DNA from: Peteryoungia desertarenae
GTDB taxonomy: Bacteria; Pseudomonadota; Alphaproteobacteria; Rhizobiales; Rhizobiaceae
Direction of reading: 5' to 3'
NCBI RefSeq assembly: GCF_005860795.2
Contig: NZ_CP058350.1
Span: 3,130,501 to 3,194,500, forward strand
DNA: 64,000 nt
The stretch's first letter is position 1. Every line of letters begins with the position of its first letter. A model generated the notes under the pieces. It searched no databases. It had not been told where the DNA came from and was given only the letters and a program-made list of their open reading frames with translations. Below, piece by piece: positions 8,516 to 18,813 of this stretch. The position numbers and the translations under genes are program-made.

Positions 8516-11500
8516 TCAATTCACACCGGGAAGATCTTCAAAACCATTGAGAACCGGCGGCAGCGGCTGTCGGATAACGCGCTCCTGTTGCGGCACGGGA
8601 AGTGTGCGGGTGCCGGTCGAGACGGGCGGAGTTTGAACTGGGGGCGTGCTGTTCGTCGTTCCCCCTTGCGGAGCGAACTGGTGCGGTGTCACCGCGTTTT
8701 CAGCATCTGTTCCATTGGCAACTCCAGTGCCTGATGTCGCATTAGCTGCATCACGCAACCTGGCCTCTTCTTCGAGCCTTATTCGCTCCGCTTCTGCTTC
8801 TGCGGCAGCAGCTGCTGCTGCAGCCGCTTCAGCCTCCGCCTTGGCGCGCTCGTCCGCATTGAAACGCGCCAGCGCAGCCTCCCGTCGCAGCCGCTGTTTT
8901 TCCAGCACATTTGCCTGCAGCGCCTCTACCCGGCGACGCTCGCGCTCGAAGGCCCGCAAGGCCACAAAATTGCTGAGATCAGTTGCACTGAGACTGCGTT
9001 TAGGGGCAAGTGCGCCGCCTGCAAAGCTCATCTGGAACTCGGGATCAGCACCCGTCAATGCTGCCTCGCCAGCAGCCAGCGCCACCCGCATATCCGCGTT
9101 CAAGGTTTGGGTCGGGAGGTCGAGGCGCAGGTTGCCTGTGACGATAGCGGGATCTGTCTCCAGACGTGCATTCTGCACGCGCACAGTCCCATCCACGAGG
9201 GAGAACGGCAGGAAGACTTCTTCAATTGTCGTGGAGCCCGATCTGACAAGCCGGTCTGCAATCGCGGTTACCGCAGGTTCGGCAACTTCGGTCCCCAGAG
9301 TGTCGGCTTCCGCGAGGAGCGGCGCCAGAATGTCGAGACGCATGGTGGGGACCAATACGTCTCGGGCGCGCAATTCACCCGATCCACTTACACCACTCAT
9401 GAGGGCTGCAATCGAGGTTCCGGTGCTTTCTGCGACAAGCGTCAGATCATAGCGTCCTTCCATCCCCGCGACATCCAGCCCGCGTTCGGCAGCAAGTGTC
9501 GAGAGACTGGAAGCCAGATCGGCATTCTTCAGGTCGAGCCGCGCCTGCAGCAATCCCGACCCCTCCGCATTCGCCAGCGTCAGGCGCCCGGCCAGCGCCC
9601 CGCCAAGCCACTGTCCGCTTGCCCCTTCAAGAGCCACTTCCTGGCTGGTCCGTCGCAGCTTTGCGGTGAAGTCGGAGATAGTGCCGGCATATCCGGGGTC
9701 AAAAGTAGCAACCTTGAGGTCCGCATCGACATCCAGCACCGCACCCCTGGCGGCAAATTGCTCGGCAACAAAGGCACCGGAGGCCGCATCCGCGACTGGG
9801 CCCGTCACAGACTCGACCAACCACGAAAGATCGAGCGAACCAAGTGAAATCTCCCCGGTGAATTTCGGTGCGACAGGCAACCAGGCGAGTTCCCCCTTGA
9901 TCGCGACATCGCCGGAGTTGACCCGCCCCTTGAGTTCACCAATCCTGGTCACCTCATCCGTGTGCGTGAAGGCACTCTCAAGGTCGACGGCAACGCCACT
10001 TGCGATCTGCGGTATGCCGGCTCCAACCGCAAGAAGATGGGAAGAGAGGTCCGGAGACTGGAGCCTCACCGACCAGTCACCTGCCAGAATGCTGCTGCGC
10101 TCTGGCAGTTGCGTTGACTGCGCATTCAAACGGGTACCGTCGCCGTCAGCAAACACGACGGTGGTCTTGGCCTGGCCGGCCTGCTGATCCACGGTGAGCT
10201 GTAGCTCGCCCCCCAAACCGGTATCGAAGGGCAAGGGAGACAACCCCGCCTGACCAAGCAGAATCTGGCTCTCCTGATTGCTCAGGGTAACGGATGTGCG
10301 CGTTTCTGCACGCCCGACAAGATCGAAGAGATCGTTGTTCTGGTATGATGCCGTCACGCGGCTGCCATTCGAAGTGCCGGTGATCGAGGCCGCAAGTCCA
10401 CCGCCCTGCGCGGCGCCGAAAGCCACATCTGCGGAGAGGCTGGTATCGGCATACCAGGACGCGTGATTGCGCAGGTGGTGAAGCCACGGCGCATCACCCA
10501 AACGCTCCAACAGAAACTGAAGGAAGTCGGCGGGATCGGCAGCCGTCAGAAACACACGGGCCTGACCATCATGCTCCAGAATGGTCCCCTCAGCCCGACC
10601 GGTAAGTCGCAAGCTTGCACCGGCGATCTCACCGATATTCAGGCGCTCGACAGCAACCGACTGATGATCCAGAGTGAAGACGGTATCGAGATCGCGACTG
10701 TCGACCTCGAAGGCTCTCACTGTGTCGATCTTCAACCGTGCGGCAATCCGGTCGGCAAGAATTTGTCGTTCCGCCCCCTCTCCCACCAACAGGCCGGCAA
10801 TCGCCCGCGCCGCATCAAGATCAAGGGCCGGTCCCGACAGATCGACTGAGAGGGAGGACGGTACGCCTTCAGGGTTTTCCCGTTCAATCCTGCCATTCAG
10901 GATCGCCGGGCCGATCGACAGTTCCAGGTTCTCGAACCGCTGAAGCCCGGCACTGAGATTGACAGAAGCGGCAAAGCCGAAGGACTGCAAACGCCGTAGC
11001 GCAGGGTCGACCGAGCCGGCAATCCAGCTTGCAAGGCCGGATGGCTGTGTCGATGCAATCAACAGATCACCGACAAAGGATGGTTGGTTACGCAGATCAA
11101 GACGCCCGCTGGCCTCGAGTTGCGTTCGCCCGGGGAAAATGGCCGTTGCCTTTTCGACCTGCCACCCCTGGCCGGCCGGGGCAACTTCGAGGGCAACATC
11201 GCGAATGACCGTATCTCCGGCGACAATGGCGGGGAGCTTGAGGCTTGCCTTTCCGGGTACGGTCGGCACCGGAATGGTCGAAGCCATTTCGATGACCCGC
11301 TCAAGCCTCTGCTGCAAGGACGCAGCGGGATATCTGGCCGTTTTGGCCTGTGCCCCTTGTCCCGAAAGACGGTTGACATCCATCTGCTGCCCGTCGGCAG
11401 TCAGCAGGAACTCGGGGATCAGGCCGGCATCAAGCTTCGCCTGACCAGTGACGACATAGGGGTCATCCAGCCCACCCACCTCCAGCCGATAGGCGGGAAC

Positions 11501-12322
11501 ATCAATGCGCTCATTGGTAAGGGTAAAATCGCCACGAAGTCGCGGTGCCGGAGTATCATCGTCTTCGCCCACGCCGTCTTCGCCTATGGGCATCAAGTTT
11601 GCCACAAAGGCACCACCATAGACCGGCTTTCCATCGACCAGTTCCAGAAGGCCATCAAGGAAAAGAGAGACCGGCCGCTCCTCAGGACGGAGCCGAAGCC
11701 GAAGCGGAAGGCCGGTTGGACCCGGCAGATTGGTAGAGAGGTTGAAAGCTGCTGCCTCGCCTTCAAGCAATACACGCCCATCGACGGACCACGGGCCTGC
11801 AAGAGTATCGGCGGAAATGTCCGCGTTCAGTCCCGTAAGTAGCCAGGTTCGGCTGGACTGCTCATCGACGAACTGGATCTCGCCACCCGTGACAGTGATG
11901 TTTTCCAGCACAACACTGCGGGCGGGGATGTCAACCTGGCTGCCGCGAAGCCAGTCCAGTGTACCATCCTCCAGCAATCGAAGACGTGCCTTTGGCTCAT
12001 CGATTCGCATATCAAAGATGCGCGCCTCGCCCGAAAGAAATGGCGCCAACTCTGCATCGAGCGAGAACCTTGCGACATGAACAAGCGGCTGTCCGTCCTT
12101 GTCAGTGCCGACGGTGACATTTTCGAGTGTCACCGAAGGGAATGGCAGGAGTCGTGCGCTCACATCTCCACGGACCTCGACCTTCTTGCCGATGATCCGG
12201 CTGGCACTGACCTCAAATTCACGACGGAAATCCGTCCAGTTGACGAACAAGGGGGCGAGGAGAGCTGCAAACAGAGCCACAACCAACAAGCCGCCAAGCG
12301 TTACCAGGATGCGTCCGAGCAC
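8516..12322 (-). CDS. AsmA-family envelope protein, 1268 residues (GTG start)
   Basis: Large AsmA-like protein with one N-terminal membrane anchor (about 5-28) and a long, beta-rich periplasmic body that opens with the typical SRIIGKKVEVRGDVSARLLPFPSVTLENV. A second AsmA-like block lies around 850-1100. AsmA/TamB-type proteins are thought to form hydrophobic grooves carrying phospholipids between membranes. The C-terminus is unusual: a charged Arg/Glu/Ala coiled coil (about 1115-1185) with a nine-alanine run, then a Pro/Thr-rich tail. The start is GTG at 12322, with AAGGAG about 9 bases upstream. It is monocistronic or pairs with the GFA gene downstream. Confidence 0.88.
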   Translation of the reverse strand: MLGRILVTLGGLLVVALFAALLAPLFVNWTDFRREFEVSASRIIGKKVEVRGDVSARLLPFPSVTLENVTVGTDKDGQPLVHVARFSLDAELAPFLSGEARIFDMRIDEPKARLRLLEDGTLDWLRGSQVDIPARSVVLENITVTGGEIQFVDEQSSRTWLLTGLNADISADTLAGPWSVDGRVLLEGEAAAFNLSTNLPGPTGLPLRLRLRPEERPVSLFLDGLLELVDGKPVYGGAFVANLMPIGEDGVGEDDDTPAPRLRGDFTLTNERIDVPAYRLEVGGLDDPYVVTGQAKLDAGLIPEFLLTADGQQMDVNRLSGQGAQAKTARYPAASLQQRLERVIEMASTIPVPTVPGKASLKLPAIVAGDTVIRDVALEVAPAGQGWQVEKATAIFPGRTQLEASGRLDLRNQPSFVGDLLIASTQPSGLASWIAGSVDPALRRLQSFGFAASVNLSAGLQRFENLELSIGPAILNGRIERENPEGVPSSLSVDLSGPALDLDAARAIAGLLVGEGAERQILADRIAARLKIDTVRAFEVDSRDLDTVFTLDHQSVAVERLNIGEIAGASLRLTGRAEGTILEHDGQARVFLTAADPADFLQFLLERLGDAPWLHHLRNHASWYADTSLSADVAFGAAQGGGLAASITGTSNGSRVTASYQNNDLFDLVGRAETRTSVTLSNQESQILLGQAGLSPLPFDTGLGGELQLTVDQQAGQAKTTVVFADGDGTRLNAQSTQLPERSSILAGDWSVRLQSPDLSSHLLAVGAGIPQIASGVAVDLESAFTHTDEVTRIGELKGRVNSGDVAIKGELAWLPVAPKFTGEISLGSLDLSWLVESVTGPVADAASGAFVAEQFAARGAVLDVDADLKVATFDPGYAGTISDFTAKLRRTSQEVALEGASGQWLGGALAGRLTLANAEGSGLLQARLDLKNADLASSLSTLAAERGLDVAGMEGRYDLTLVAESTGTSIAALMSGVSGSGELRARDVLVPTMRLDILAPLLAEADTLGTEVAEPAVTAIADRLVRSGSTTIEEVFLPFSLVDGTVRVQNARLETDPAIVTGNLRLDLPTQTLNADMRVALAAGEAALTGADPEFQMSFAGGALAPKRSLSATDLSNFVALRAFERERRRVEALQANVLEKQRLRREAALARFNADERAKAEAEAAAAAAAAAEAEAERIRLEEEARLRDAANATSGTGVANGTDAENAVTPHQFAPQGGTTNSTPPVQTPPVSTGTRTLPVPQQERVIRQPLPPVLNGFEDLPGVN

Positions 12323-12395
12323 CGAATGCCACTCCTTACTTTATCGCCGCAAAGGTAATGGAATTCCCCCCGTGGACAAGTTCAAAGCATACCAA

Positions 12396-13805
12396 CTAAA
12401 ATCGGAAAACCTTGCCCGGATTAAGGATATTGTCTGGATCGAGACCTTTCTTGATGGCACGCATCGCCGGCAGCGCACTGCCGAGCTCCTGCTCGAGATA
12501 GCCGATCTTGCCCTGACCTATTCCATGTTCACCGGTACAGGTTCCATCCATGGCCAGTGCACGTTGGTTGAGCCGCGAGATAAAGGCTTCCGCTTTTTCA
12601 AGCTCAGCTGGCACTTTGTCGTTGAAAAGCAGCAGGACATGAAAATTGCCATCTCCCGCATGGCCGACAATCGGCGCAAGAAAACCATGCTCGCGAATAT
12701 CGTCCTGAGTGGCGGCGACACACTCGGCAAGTCTTGAAATCGGTACGCAAACATCTGTGGACAAGGCACCAAGCTCGGGAGCCAGCGCACGACTGGCCCA
12801 ATAAGCGTTGTGTCGCGCCTTCCACAATTGGGCCCGCTCTTCCGGATTGGTGGTATGGACGAAACTGTCGCCACCAAATTCGGCGGCGATATCCGCAAAC
12901 TGCCGAGCCTGCAGTGAAACCGTTTCCTCGGTTCCGTGAAACTCGACAAACAGGGTCGGTCGCTCCGGATAGGACAGTTTGGAATAGGCGTTGCAGGCAC
13001 GAATTTGCCTCTCATCGAGCAATTCGATGCGTGCGACGGGAACGCCCATCTGGATCGTCATGATGACCGCGTCGCAGGCATCCTTCAGGGTGGGGAAAGC
13101 GCATACGCCTCCACTGATCTTCTCGGGGATACCCTGCAGTCGAAGCGTAATCGACGTGATCAAACCAAGCGTTCCTTCGGAGCCGACAAAAAGCCGCGTC
13201 AGGTCATAGCCTGCCGACGACTTTCGCGCCCGCTGGGCTGTCCGTATCTCCTCGCCGTCAGCAGTCACCACGGTCAGTGACAGGACATTGTCCTTCATCG
13301 TGCCATAGCGGACCGCATTGGTGCCCGACGCACGCGTCGCCGTCATGCCGCCAATCGATGCATTCGCACCCGGATCGATAGGGAAGAACAAGCCGGTATC
13401 GCGAAGATAGGTGTTCAAGTCTTCCCGCGTCACCCCCGGCTCGACCGTGCAGTCAAGATCTTCGGCATTGACGGCCAATATCCGGTTCATGCGGGTGAAA
13501 TCGACGGAGATGCCGCCGCTTGGCGCGTTCACATGCCCTTCGAGCGACGAGCCTGTTCCAAATGGAATGATGGGTACGTGATGGGCAGCGCAGAGCTTCA
13601 CCACATCCTGCACATCACCGCTGCTCTCTACAAAAACCACACCGTCAGGCAATTGGGACGGCAGATAGGATGTCGTATGGCTATGTTGTTCTCGAAAGGC
13701 CTGACCAGTCTGGAACCGTTCTCCATAGCGCTGCTTGAGGATGCCAAGAACGGTCGATATTCCTTCCTCATTTCGCACTCCCGAAACAACATCTTTCAAA
13801 GCCAT
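12396..13805 (-). CDS. FAD-linked oxidoreductase, GlcD/D-lactate dehydrogenase type
   Basis: 469 residues. The PCMH-type FAD-binding domain includes PFGTGSSLEGHVNAPSGG and the stretch with DPGANASIGGMTATRASGTNAVRYG. The C-terminal cap ends with the diagnostic CTGEHGIGQGKIGYL and the FAD-linked oxidase tail NPGKVFRF. These enzymes oxidise D-2-hydroxy acids (D-lactate, glycolate, D-2-hydroxyglutarate); the substrate cannot be told from sequence alone. The start is the ATG at 13805, with GGAGG 10 bases upstream; the longer reading to 13829 lacks this. No partner glcE/glcF gene is adjacent, which favours a single-subunit D-lactate dehydrogenase. Confidence 0.9.
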   Translation of the reverse strand: MALKDVVSGVRNEEGISTVLGILKQRYGERFQTGQAFREQHSHTTSYLPSQLPDGVVFVESSGDVQDVVKLCAAHHVPIIPFGTGSSLEGHVNAPSGGISVDFTRMNRILAVNAEDLDCTVEPGVTREDLNTYLRDTGLFFPIDPGANASIGGMTATRASGTNAVRYGTMKDNVLSLTVVTADGEEIRTAQRARKSSAGYDLTRLFVGSEGTLGLITSITLRLQGIPEKISGGVCAFPTLKDACDAVIMTIQMGVPVARIELLDERQIRACNAYSKLSYPERPTLFVEFHGTEETVSLQARQFADIAAEFGGDSFVHTTNPEERAQLWKARHNAYWASRALAPELGALSTDVCVPISRLAECVAATQDDIREHGFLAPIVGHAGDGNFHVLLLFNDKVPAELEKAEAFISRLNQRALAMDGTCTGEHGIGQGKIGYLEQELGSALPAMRAIKKGLDPDNILNPGKVFRF

Positions 13806-14214
13806 TGCTGTGCATCCTCCCGTCCACACCGCCGGACATCAGCAAGACCGGCTCCCTCTTGCTAGGCGACCGACTGTCACTTGTCCAGCGATGCAACCAA
13901 GAACGAGCCACGCCGTTGAGAAAAGGGATCGGATGCAGATACCCGATTCCCAAGCTTCGATGGACTGATAGCAAATCTCGAAGACAGGGACCTAGAGTAT
14001 CGGCTTGATCGCCCCTGCTGGCTCGGAGAGGTATGCCGGGCGATCCTTGCGCACCGGTCGAGGAACTCGACGACGCCAGAAGCAACGAGAAGCCAACCGA
14101 AGGCAGCTTATGGCAGGCCTCCGGCGTTCTTGCGCCGCCTGGTCGATGCCACAGCATCGCCGGGCGCGTCGCGCCTCGCCAGCGACCCGCCATAAACCAT
14201 CCTGCAGGTTCCGA
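13806..14214. other. 409-base stretch without a recognised gene
   Basis: The stretch between the FAD oxidoreductase start and the RND permease end. ORFs of 60-140 codons occur on both strands, but their products are Arg/Pro/Ser-rich, resemble no family I know and show no ribosome sites. A perfect 6-bp hairpin, CGATGC/GCATCG with loop CACA, lies at 14144-14159. It may contain the oxidoreductase promoter and degraded sequence. Confidence 0.5.
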
Positions 14215-17200
14215 TCACCGTGATTTGATATGAGCCATCCGCATTTCCTTCGCCAGCTTGGCCTCATCCTCGGCATGAGGCTTGGAGAACCGCGCCAACA
14301 TCAGATAGGCAACTGGCGTAATGTAGAGCGTCACGAAAGTCGCGAAGCCAAGTCCTCCGACGATGACCCAGCCAAGCGCTATTCGCGCTTCCGCGCCCGC
14401 ACCGCTGGCCAGAACAAGCGGCAAGCCGCCCAGGACAGTGGAAATCATGGTCATCATGACCGGCCGCATCCGTATGGATGCCGCCCCTTCTATCGCCTCT
14501 CGCACCGACTGCCCCTTGTCGCGCAACTGGTTGGCAAATTCGACTATGAGGATGCCATTTTTTGCCATGACGCCAACCAGCAACACCAGCCCGATCTGAC
14601 TATACACGTTGAGCGATGTCCCGGTGATCAGCAAAGCAAAGACGGCGCAGGCCAGGCCGAGCGGCACGGTCGCCATGATGATCAAGGCAGAAATCACGCT
14701 TTCGAACTGCGCAGACAGAACAAGAAAGATGATCACGAGGGCAAAGGCGAACGTGACCGCCATGCCGGATGAGTTCTGGTCGAGTGTGCGCGCCTCCGCA
14801 AGCGGCATGACCCGCGCCCCCGGTGGAAGCAAGGGTTCCGCCAGTTCCGTGGCTTCCTCAACAGCGGCACCAAGCGAGACACCTTCGCCGAGGCTGGCGC
14901 GAATGGACACCGCCGCCAGCTGTTGCTCGCGGGACAGAGAGGGCGCCACTGCCCTCTCCTCCAGCCGTGCAATCACCGACATCGGTACCGTCTTGCCGTC
15001 AGCGGTCCTGAGGAAGATATTTTCGAGATCTGTCGGATCGTCAATAGGGCGCGTTGTTGATGTCAGCTTGACCGGAAAGGCCTCCCCCTCGACATAGACT
15101 TCACCTATGGAGCGGCCATCCAGAAGCGCCTGGAGCGCAGTCGCCAGACCACTGATGTCAATTCCAAGATCCGCCGCCCGCTCACGGTCGATGATAACGC
15201 CAAGCTGCGCCTGGCTGACATCGTCTGAGAGCCGCGGAGAATCAAAACTAGCGGACTGTTCCATGGCCTCTACCAGCGATTTCGCCGCTTCCAACAACCG
15301 CTCATGACCTGTACCGACCAGCGCGAACTGCAGGCCATTTCCGCCGCCGCGAATGCGCAAGCTGTTGGGCTGCAACGGAAAAGCCTGAACGCCTGGAACC
15401 TGCATGAGTGCGCGGCGCAGATCACCGGCGATTTCGTCCTGGCTGCGCGTGCGCTCCTCCCACGGCGCCAGCGACAGAACCATGAAACCGGAGTTTGTGC
15501 TGCTGCCAAAGCCGGAGATCGAGAAGACACTCTCGACCTCGCCGTTCTGTCGCATCGGCAAGACCGCTTCCTCGATCCGCCGCATCTGGTCCTGTGTATA
15601 GTCGAGGCTGACGCCCTGCGGCGCGGAAACCCGAACCAGGAGCACTGCACGATCCTCTCTCGGCGTAAGCTCTCTGGTGACCTGCGTGAAGGCGATGAGG
15701 GCGGCTCCGATGAAGACCGCAGCGATGGTGAAAACAACAAGCGGTGTATTGAGTGCAGCAGTCAGTGAACGCTGATAAAGCCTCCCCAGAACGCCGCCGA
15801 TCCCGTCAAGCATGCCCGGCTTTGCCGACTTCATCTCGGTGGAAAGAAGACGCGATGCCAGCATCGGACAGAGTGTCAAAGCGACCACTGAGGAAAGCGT
15901 GACCGCAAAGGCAAGGACAAAACCGAATTCCCGGAACAAGCCCCCAACCTGTCCAGGCAGGAAGGAAAGAGGCACGAAGACGGCAGCAAGCGTTGCCGTC
16001 GTGGCGATGACGGCAAAAAAGACCTCACGTGTCCCAAGCACGGCCGCCGCGCGGGGTCCCAGGCCCTGCCTGCCGCGCCGCACGATGTTTTCAAGAACCA
16101 CGATGGCGTCATCGACCACCATGCCGGTTGCGAGAACGATGGCCAGAAGGGTCAGGATGTTAATGGAGAAACCAGCCAGATAGACGGCCGCCACGGTGCC
16201 GATGAGAGAGACGGGCATTGTTACCGCCGGAATGATGGTCGCACGCCAGTCCCGCAGGAACAGGAAAATCACCACGACAACAATCAATGCCGCGAGCAGC
16301 AATGAATTCACGACTTCGTTGATCGAGCCACGAATAAACACAGCATCATCGCTGGACACCCTCAGGCTCGTGCCTTCCGGCAGACCGGCAGAAAGCTGCT
16401 CCACCATCGCCTTCACGCCGTTTGAAATGCTCAGCGAGTTTGACTGGGCCTGGCGGATGATACCAAGACCAACGCCCGCTTCACCATTGGCACGAAGGAC
16501 CGTCGAACCCGTGTCGGGCCCAAGCGTGACTGTGGCGACATCTGCAAGGCGCACGCGATCCTGAATGATCAGGTTTTCAAAGTCTTCTGGCGTACGGATA
16601 TCTGCAGTTGCCCGCACCACGATGTTCTGGGTCGAACTGGTCAGCGAACCTGCAGGAACATCAAAGGCAATGTTCGAAAGTGCCGAACCAAGCGAGGCAA
16701 GCGTCAGACCACGGCTCGCCAAGGCTGCCTGATCCACGTCGATCCGGAAGATCTTTTCCTGATCTCCATAGATCTGGACATCGGCCACACCCTCAACCGA
16801 TGCCAGCCGGTCGGCAATCTCGTTATTGACGAGCAGTGTGAGATCTTCGGTGTTCAACCTGTCTGACGTTACGGACAGCCGCATGATGGGGTCCGAATCG
16901 GAATCAGCCTTGATGATCCGGGGTTCATCAACTTGATCGGGCAGTGAGTTGCGGACACGCGAAATGGCATCACGCACATCGTTGGATGCGATGTTGATAT
17001 CCGTGCTGTCGGAGAATTCGAGCGTGACCCGGCTCGAACCGAAGGACGAGGAAGACGACACGGACTGCAGACCGGATACCCGCGCCACAGCCCCCTCGAT
17101 GACGGTCGTCACCTCCTGGTCCATGGTTTGAGCCGATGCCCCCGAATAATCGGTACGCACGGTGATCACTGGACTGTCGACGTCAGGAAGCTCTCGTACT

Positions 17201-17340
17201 TCTGCGCCGTAAAAGGCCGCCAGACCCGCTACCACGATCAGGGCGTTGAAAACCAGCGCCAGGATCGGGCGCCGGATGAAAAGAGCCGTGAAACCCGGCT
17301 GGACGTCATCCCCGCTCATTCCACTGTTCCCCGTCTTCAT
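14215..17340 (-). CDS. RND efflux transporter, inner-membrane permease
   Basis: 1041 residues, the usual size for AcrB/MexB/CusA relatives. Twelve membrane helices are arranged as one N-terminal helix (about 25-45), a large periplasmic domain, five more helices, then the repeat. Visible family motifs include GMVVDDAIVVLENIVR in TM4 (proton-relay Asp pair) and GILIVEFANQLRDKG in TM10. It uses the proton gradient to expel small molecules with an adaptor and an outer-membrane channel. The ATG overlaps the adaptor stop by 4 bases (ATGA), so the two are translationally coupled. No TolC-type gene or local regulator is visible; the channel must be encoded elsewhere. Confidence 0.94.
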   Translation of the reverse strand: MKTGNSGMSGDDVQPGFTALFIRRPILALVFNALIVVAGLAAFYGAEVRELPDVDSPVITVRTDYSGASAQTMDQEVTTVIEGAVARVSGLQSVSSSSSFGSSRVTLEFSDSTDINIASNDVRDAISRVRNSLPDQVDEPRIIKADSDSDPIMRLSVTSDRLNTEDLTLLVNNEIADRLASVEGVADVQIYGDQEKIFRIDVDQAALASRGLTLASLGSALSNIAFDVPAGSLTSSTQNIVVRATADIRTPEDFENLIIQDRVRLADVATVTLGPDTGSTVLRANGEAGVGLGIIRQAQSNSLSISNGVKAMVEQLSAGLPEGTSLRVSSDDAVFIRGSINEVVNSLLLAALIVVVVIFLFLRDWRATIIPAVTMPVSLIGTVAAVYLAGFSINILTLLAIVLATGMVVDDAIVVLENIVRRGRQGLGPRAAAVLGTREVFFAVIATTATLAAVFVPLSFLPGQVGGLFREFGFVLAFAVTLSSVVALTLCPMLASRLLSTEMKSAKPGMLDGIGGVLGRLYQRSLTAALNTPLVVFTIAAVFIGAALIAFTQVTRELTPREDRAVLLVRVSAPQGVSLDYTQDQMRRIEEAVLPMRQNGEVESVFSISGFGSSTNSGFMVLSLAPWEERTRSQDEIAGDLRRALMQVPGVQAFPLQPNSLRIRGGGNGLQFALVGTGHERLLEAAKSLVEAMEQSASFDSPRLSDDVSQAQLGVIIDRERAADLGIDISGLATALQALLDGRSIGEVYVEGEAFPVKLTSTTRPIDDPTDLENIFLRTADGKTVPMSVIARLEERAVAPSLSREQQLAAVSIRASLGEGVSLGAAVEEATELAEPLLPPGARVMPLAEARTLDQNSSGMAVTFAFALVIIFLVLSAQFESVISALIIMATVPLGLACAVFALLITGTSLNVYSQIGLVLLVGVMAKNGILIVEFANQLRDKGQSVREAIEGAASIRMRPVMMTMISTVLGGLPLVLASGAGAEARIALGWVIVGGLGFATFVTLYITPVAYLMLARFSKPHAEDEAKLAKEMRMAHIKSR

Positions 17341-18524
17341 CGGCTGGCTACCGGCGCGCCGCCCGGCGTTGACTCAGCCGGTTGTTCCTGACCGATCAAC
17401 GTGACCGGCGCTCCCTCACGAACCCGCTGGACACCTTCGGTGACGATCTGATCGCCGACCTCCAGTTCCGCTGCGACGAGAACCGCGTCAGGATTGCGTT
17501 GTACGATACGGACCCGAACCTTCTCGGCTTTGCCTTCATTGGCATGCCAGACATAGGAACCGTCGCTGTCCCACTGGATCGCAAGAGGATCAACCGCAGG
17601 ATAGAGATCGCCGGGAAACTCCATGGAAACATTGAAGGCCATGCCCGCGCGCAGCTGGTCCTCCTCATTCATGATGCCCGCCCGGACCCGCAGCGTGCGG
17701 CTGGCCTGGTCAATACGGTTGTCGATGGCCGCAACAGTCCCTTGATAAACCTGCCCCGGGCGCGCGACGGAGGTGGCCATCAAGGGTTGCCCCTCCTCGA
17801 TCAGAGGCGCAAAGCGCTCTGGGACCCAGAAATCAACCAAAAGCGCGGAGCGATCATCAAGCGTTACAATTGGCGTAGAGCTGGTGACATTATCCCCTGG
17901 AACAACGGTAACGATGCCGGCAATTCCATCAATCGGCGCAACAATGTCACGCCGGCTCAATTCCAGCTCTGCTGTCTGAAGTTCCAGCACGGCATTTTCC
18001 TCGGCAATCCCAGCATCGAAAGCGTCTATCCTGGACGCGGCAGAACCCAGATTGCTGTAAAGCGCGGTTCGCTCACGCGCACTCTTGAGAGCGACTTCAG
18101 CGCGATCCCTGGCAATCTCCTGCTCACGCCGTTCAAGGCGAGCGATAACCTGCCCCTTCTTGACCCGCTCCCCAGCCTTGATCAGAACCTCGGCAAGGGT
18201 TCCCGAAAGCTGCGGCATGACCACCACCGATTGGATCGCCTCGCCGGTGCCAATCGCCGTCAGCCGATCATTGATGACGCCCATGACCACCGGCTCGGCC
18301 ACAACAGCTGCGCCGCCGCCCATGCCTGGCCCGCGCCGCATGCCGTTCGCTGGGTTGCCACCTGCGTCACCACCGGAGGACGAAGGAGTAATCGCCGCGA
18401 CCATCGTCTCCGGCAAACCCGCGCGTTTAAGCATGGCATCGGCGCCGGGGACAAACCAGGCAAAGCCGACAAAGGCGATGAAAAGCACCGACAGACAGAG
18501 CACCAATTGCTTCCAGACAGCCAT
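17337..18524 (-). CDS. RND efflux periplasmic adaptor (membrane fusion protein)
   Basis: 395 residues. An N-terminal membrane anchor (about 5-25) is followed by a low-complexity Gly/Asn/Met segment, then the lipoyl/barrel-sandwich halves (VVVMPQLSGTLAEVLIKAGERVKKGQVIARLE and ELSRRDIVAPIDGIAGIVTVVPGDNV) separated by a short helical hairpin, a beta-barrel, and a C-terminal domain ending in a Pro/Gly tail. It bridges the permease to an outer-membrane channel. The start is the ATG at 18524 with GGAG about 6 bases upstream; the slightly longer form would need TTG at 18530. Confidence 0.92.
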   Translation of the reverse strand: MAVWKQLVLCLSVLFIAFVGFAWFVPGADAMLKRAGLPETMVAAITPSSSGGDAGGNPANGMRRGPGMGGGAAVVAEPVVMGVINDRLTAIGTGEAIQSVVVMPQLSGTLAEVLIKAGERVKKGQVIARLERREQEIARDRAEVALKSARERTALYSNLGSAASRIDAFDAGIAEENAVLELQTAELELSRRDIVAPIDGIAGIVTVVPGDNVTSSTPIVTLDDRSALLVDFWVPERFAPLIEEGQPLMATSVARPGQVYQGTVAAIDNRIDQASRTLRVRAGIMNEEDQLRAGMAFNVSMEFPGDLYPAVDPLAIQWDSDGSYVWHANEGKAEKVRVRIVQRNPDAVLVAAELEVGDQIVTEGVQRVREGAPVTLIGQEQPAESTPGGAPVASR

Positions 18525-18813
18525 GAACAACTCCAGGGGGCCCGGTTCTCATCAGGCGGTACGTCGCATCTGTGAGCCGAGCTAAGGTAAGAAGAAATTT
18601 TGATCCAATATTGAGCGCTGATTGCATAGCGGCAAGCTTCAGCTGCAGACATTACAAATTTGTCATCGAACACCACTCAAAATTGCAGGCATTTCCTGTT
18701 CGGCATGTTCCGCCAGAGATTTTGCTGCAAGTCGCACAAGGAGACAGTGCCTGAAGAATGAAACCAGAACGCTTTGACTGGCCTTTCCAACCCGAATCAC
18801 TACATTGGGGCGT

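Noticed and set aside
13768..14193. 141-codon minus ORF in the gap upstream of the FAD oxidoreductase
   Set aside because: Arg/Ser/Pro-rich product of no known family, no ribosome site, and it overlaps the oxidoreductase start region.
18701..18714. GTTC-N5-GTTC upstream of uvrD as an SOS box
   Set aside because: The alphaproteobacterial LexA site is GTTC-N7-GTTC; the spacing here is five.
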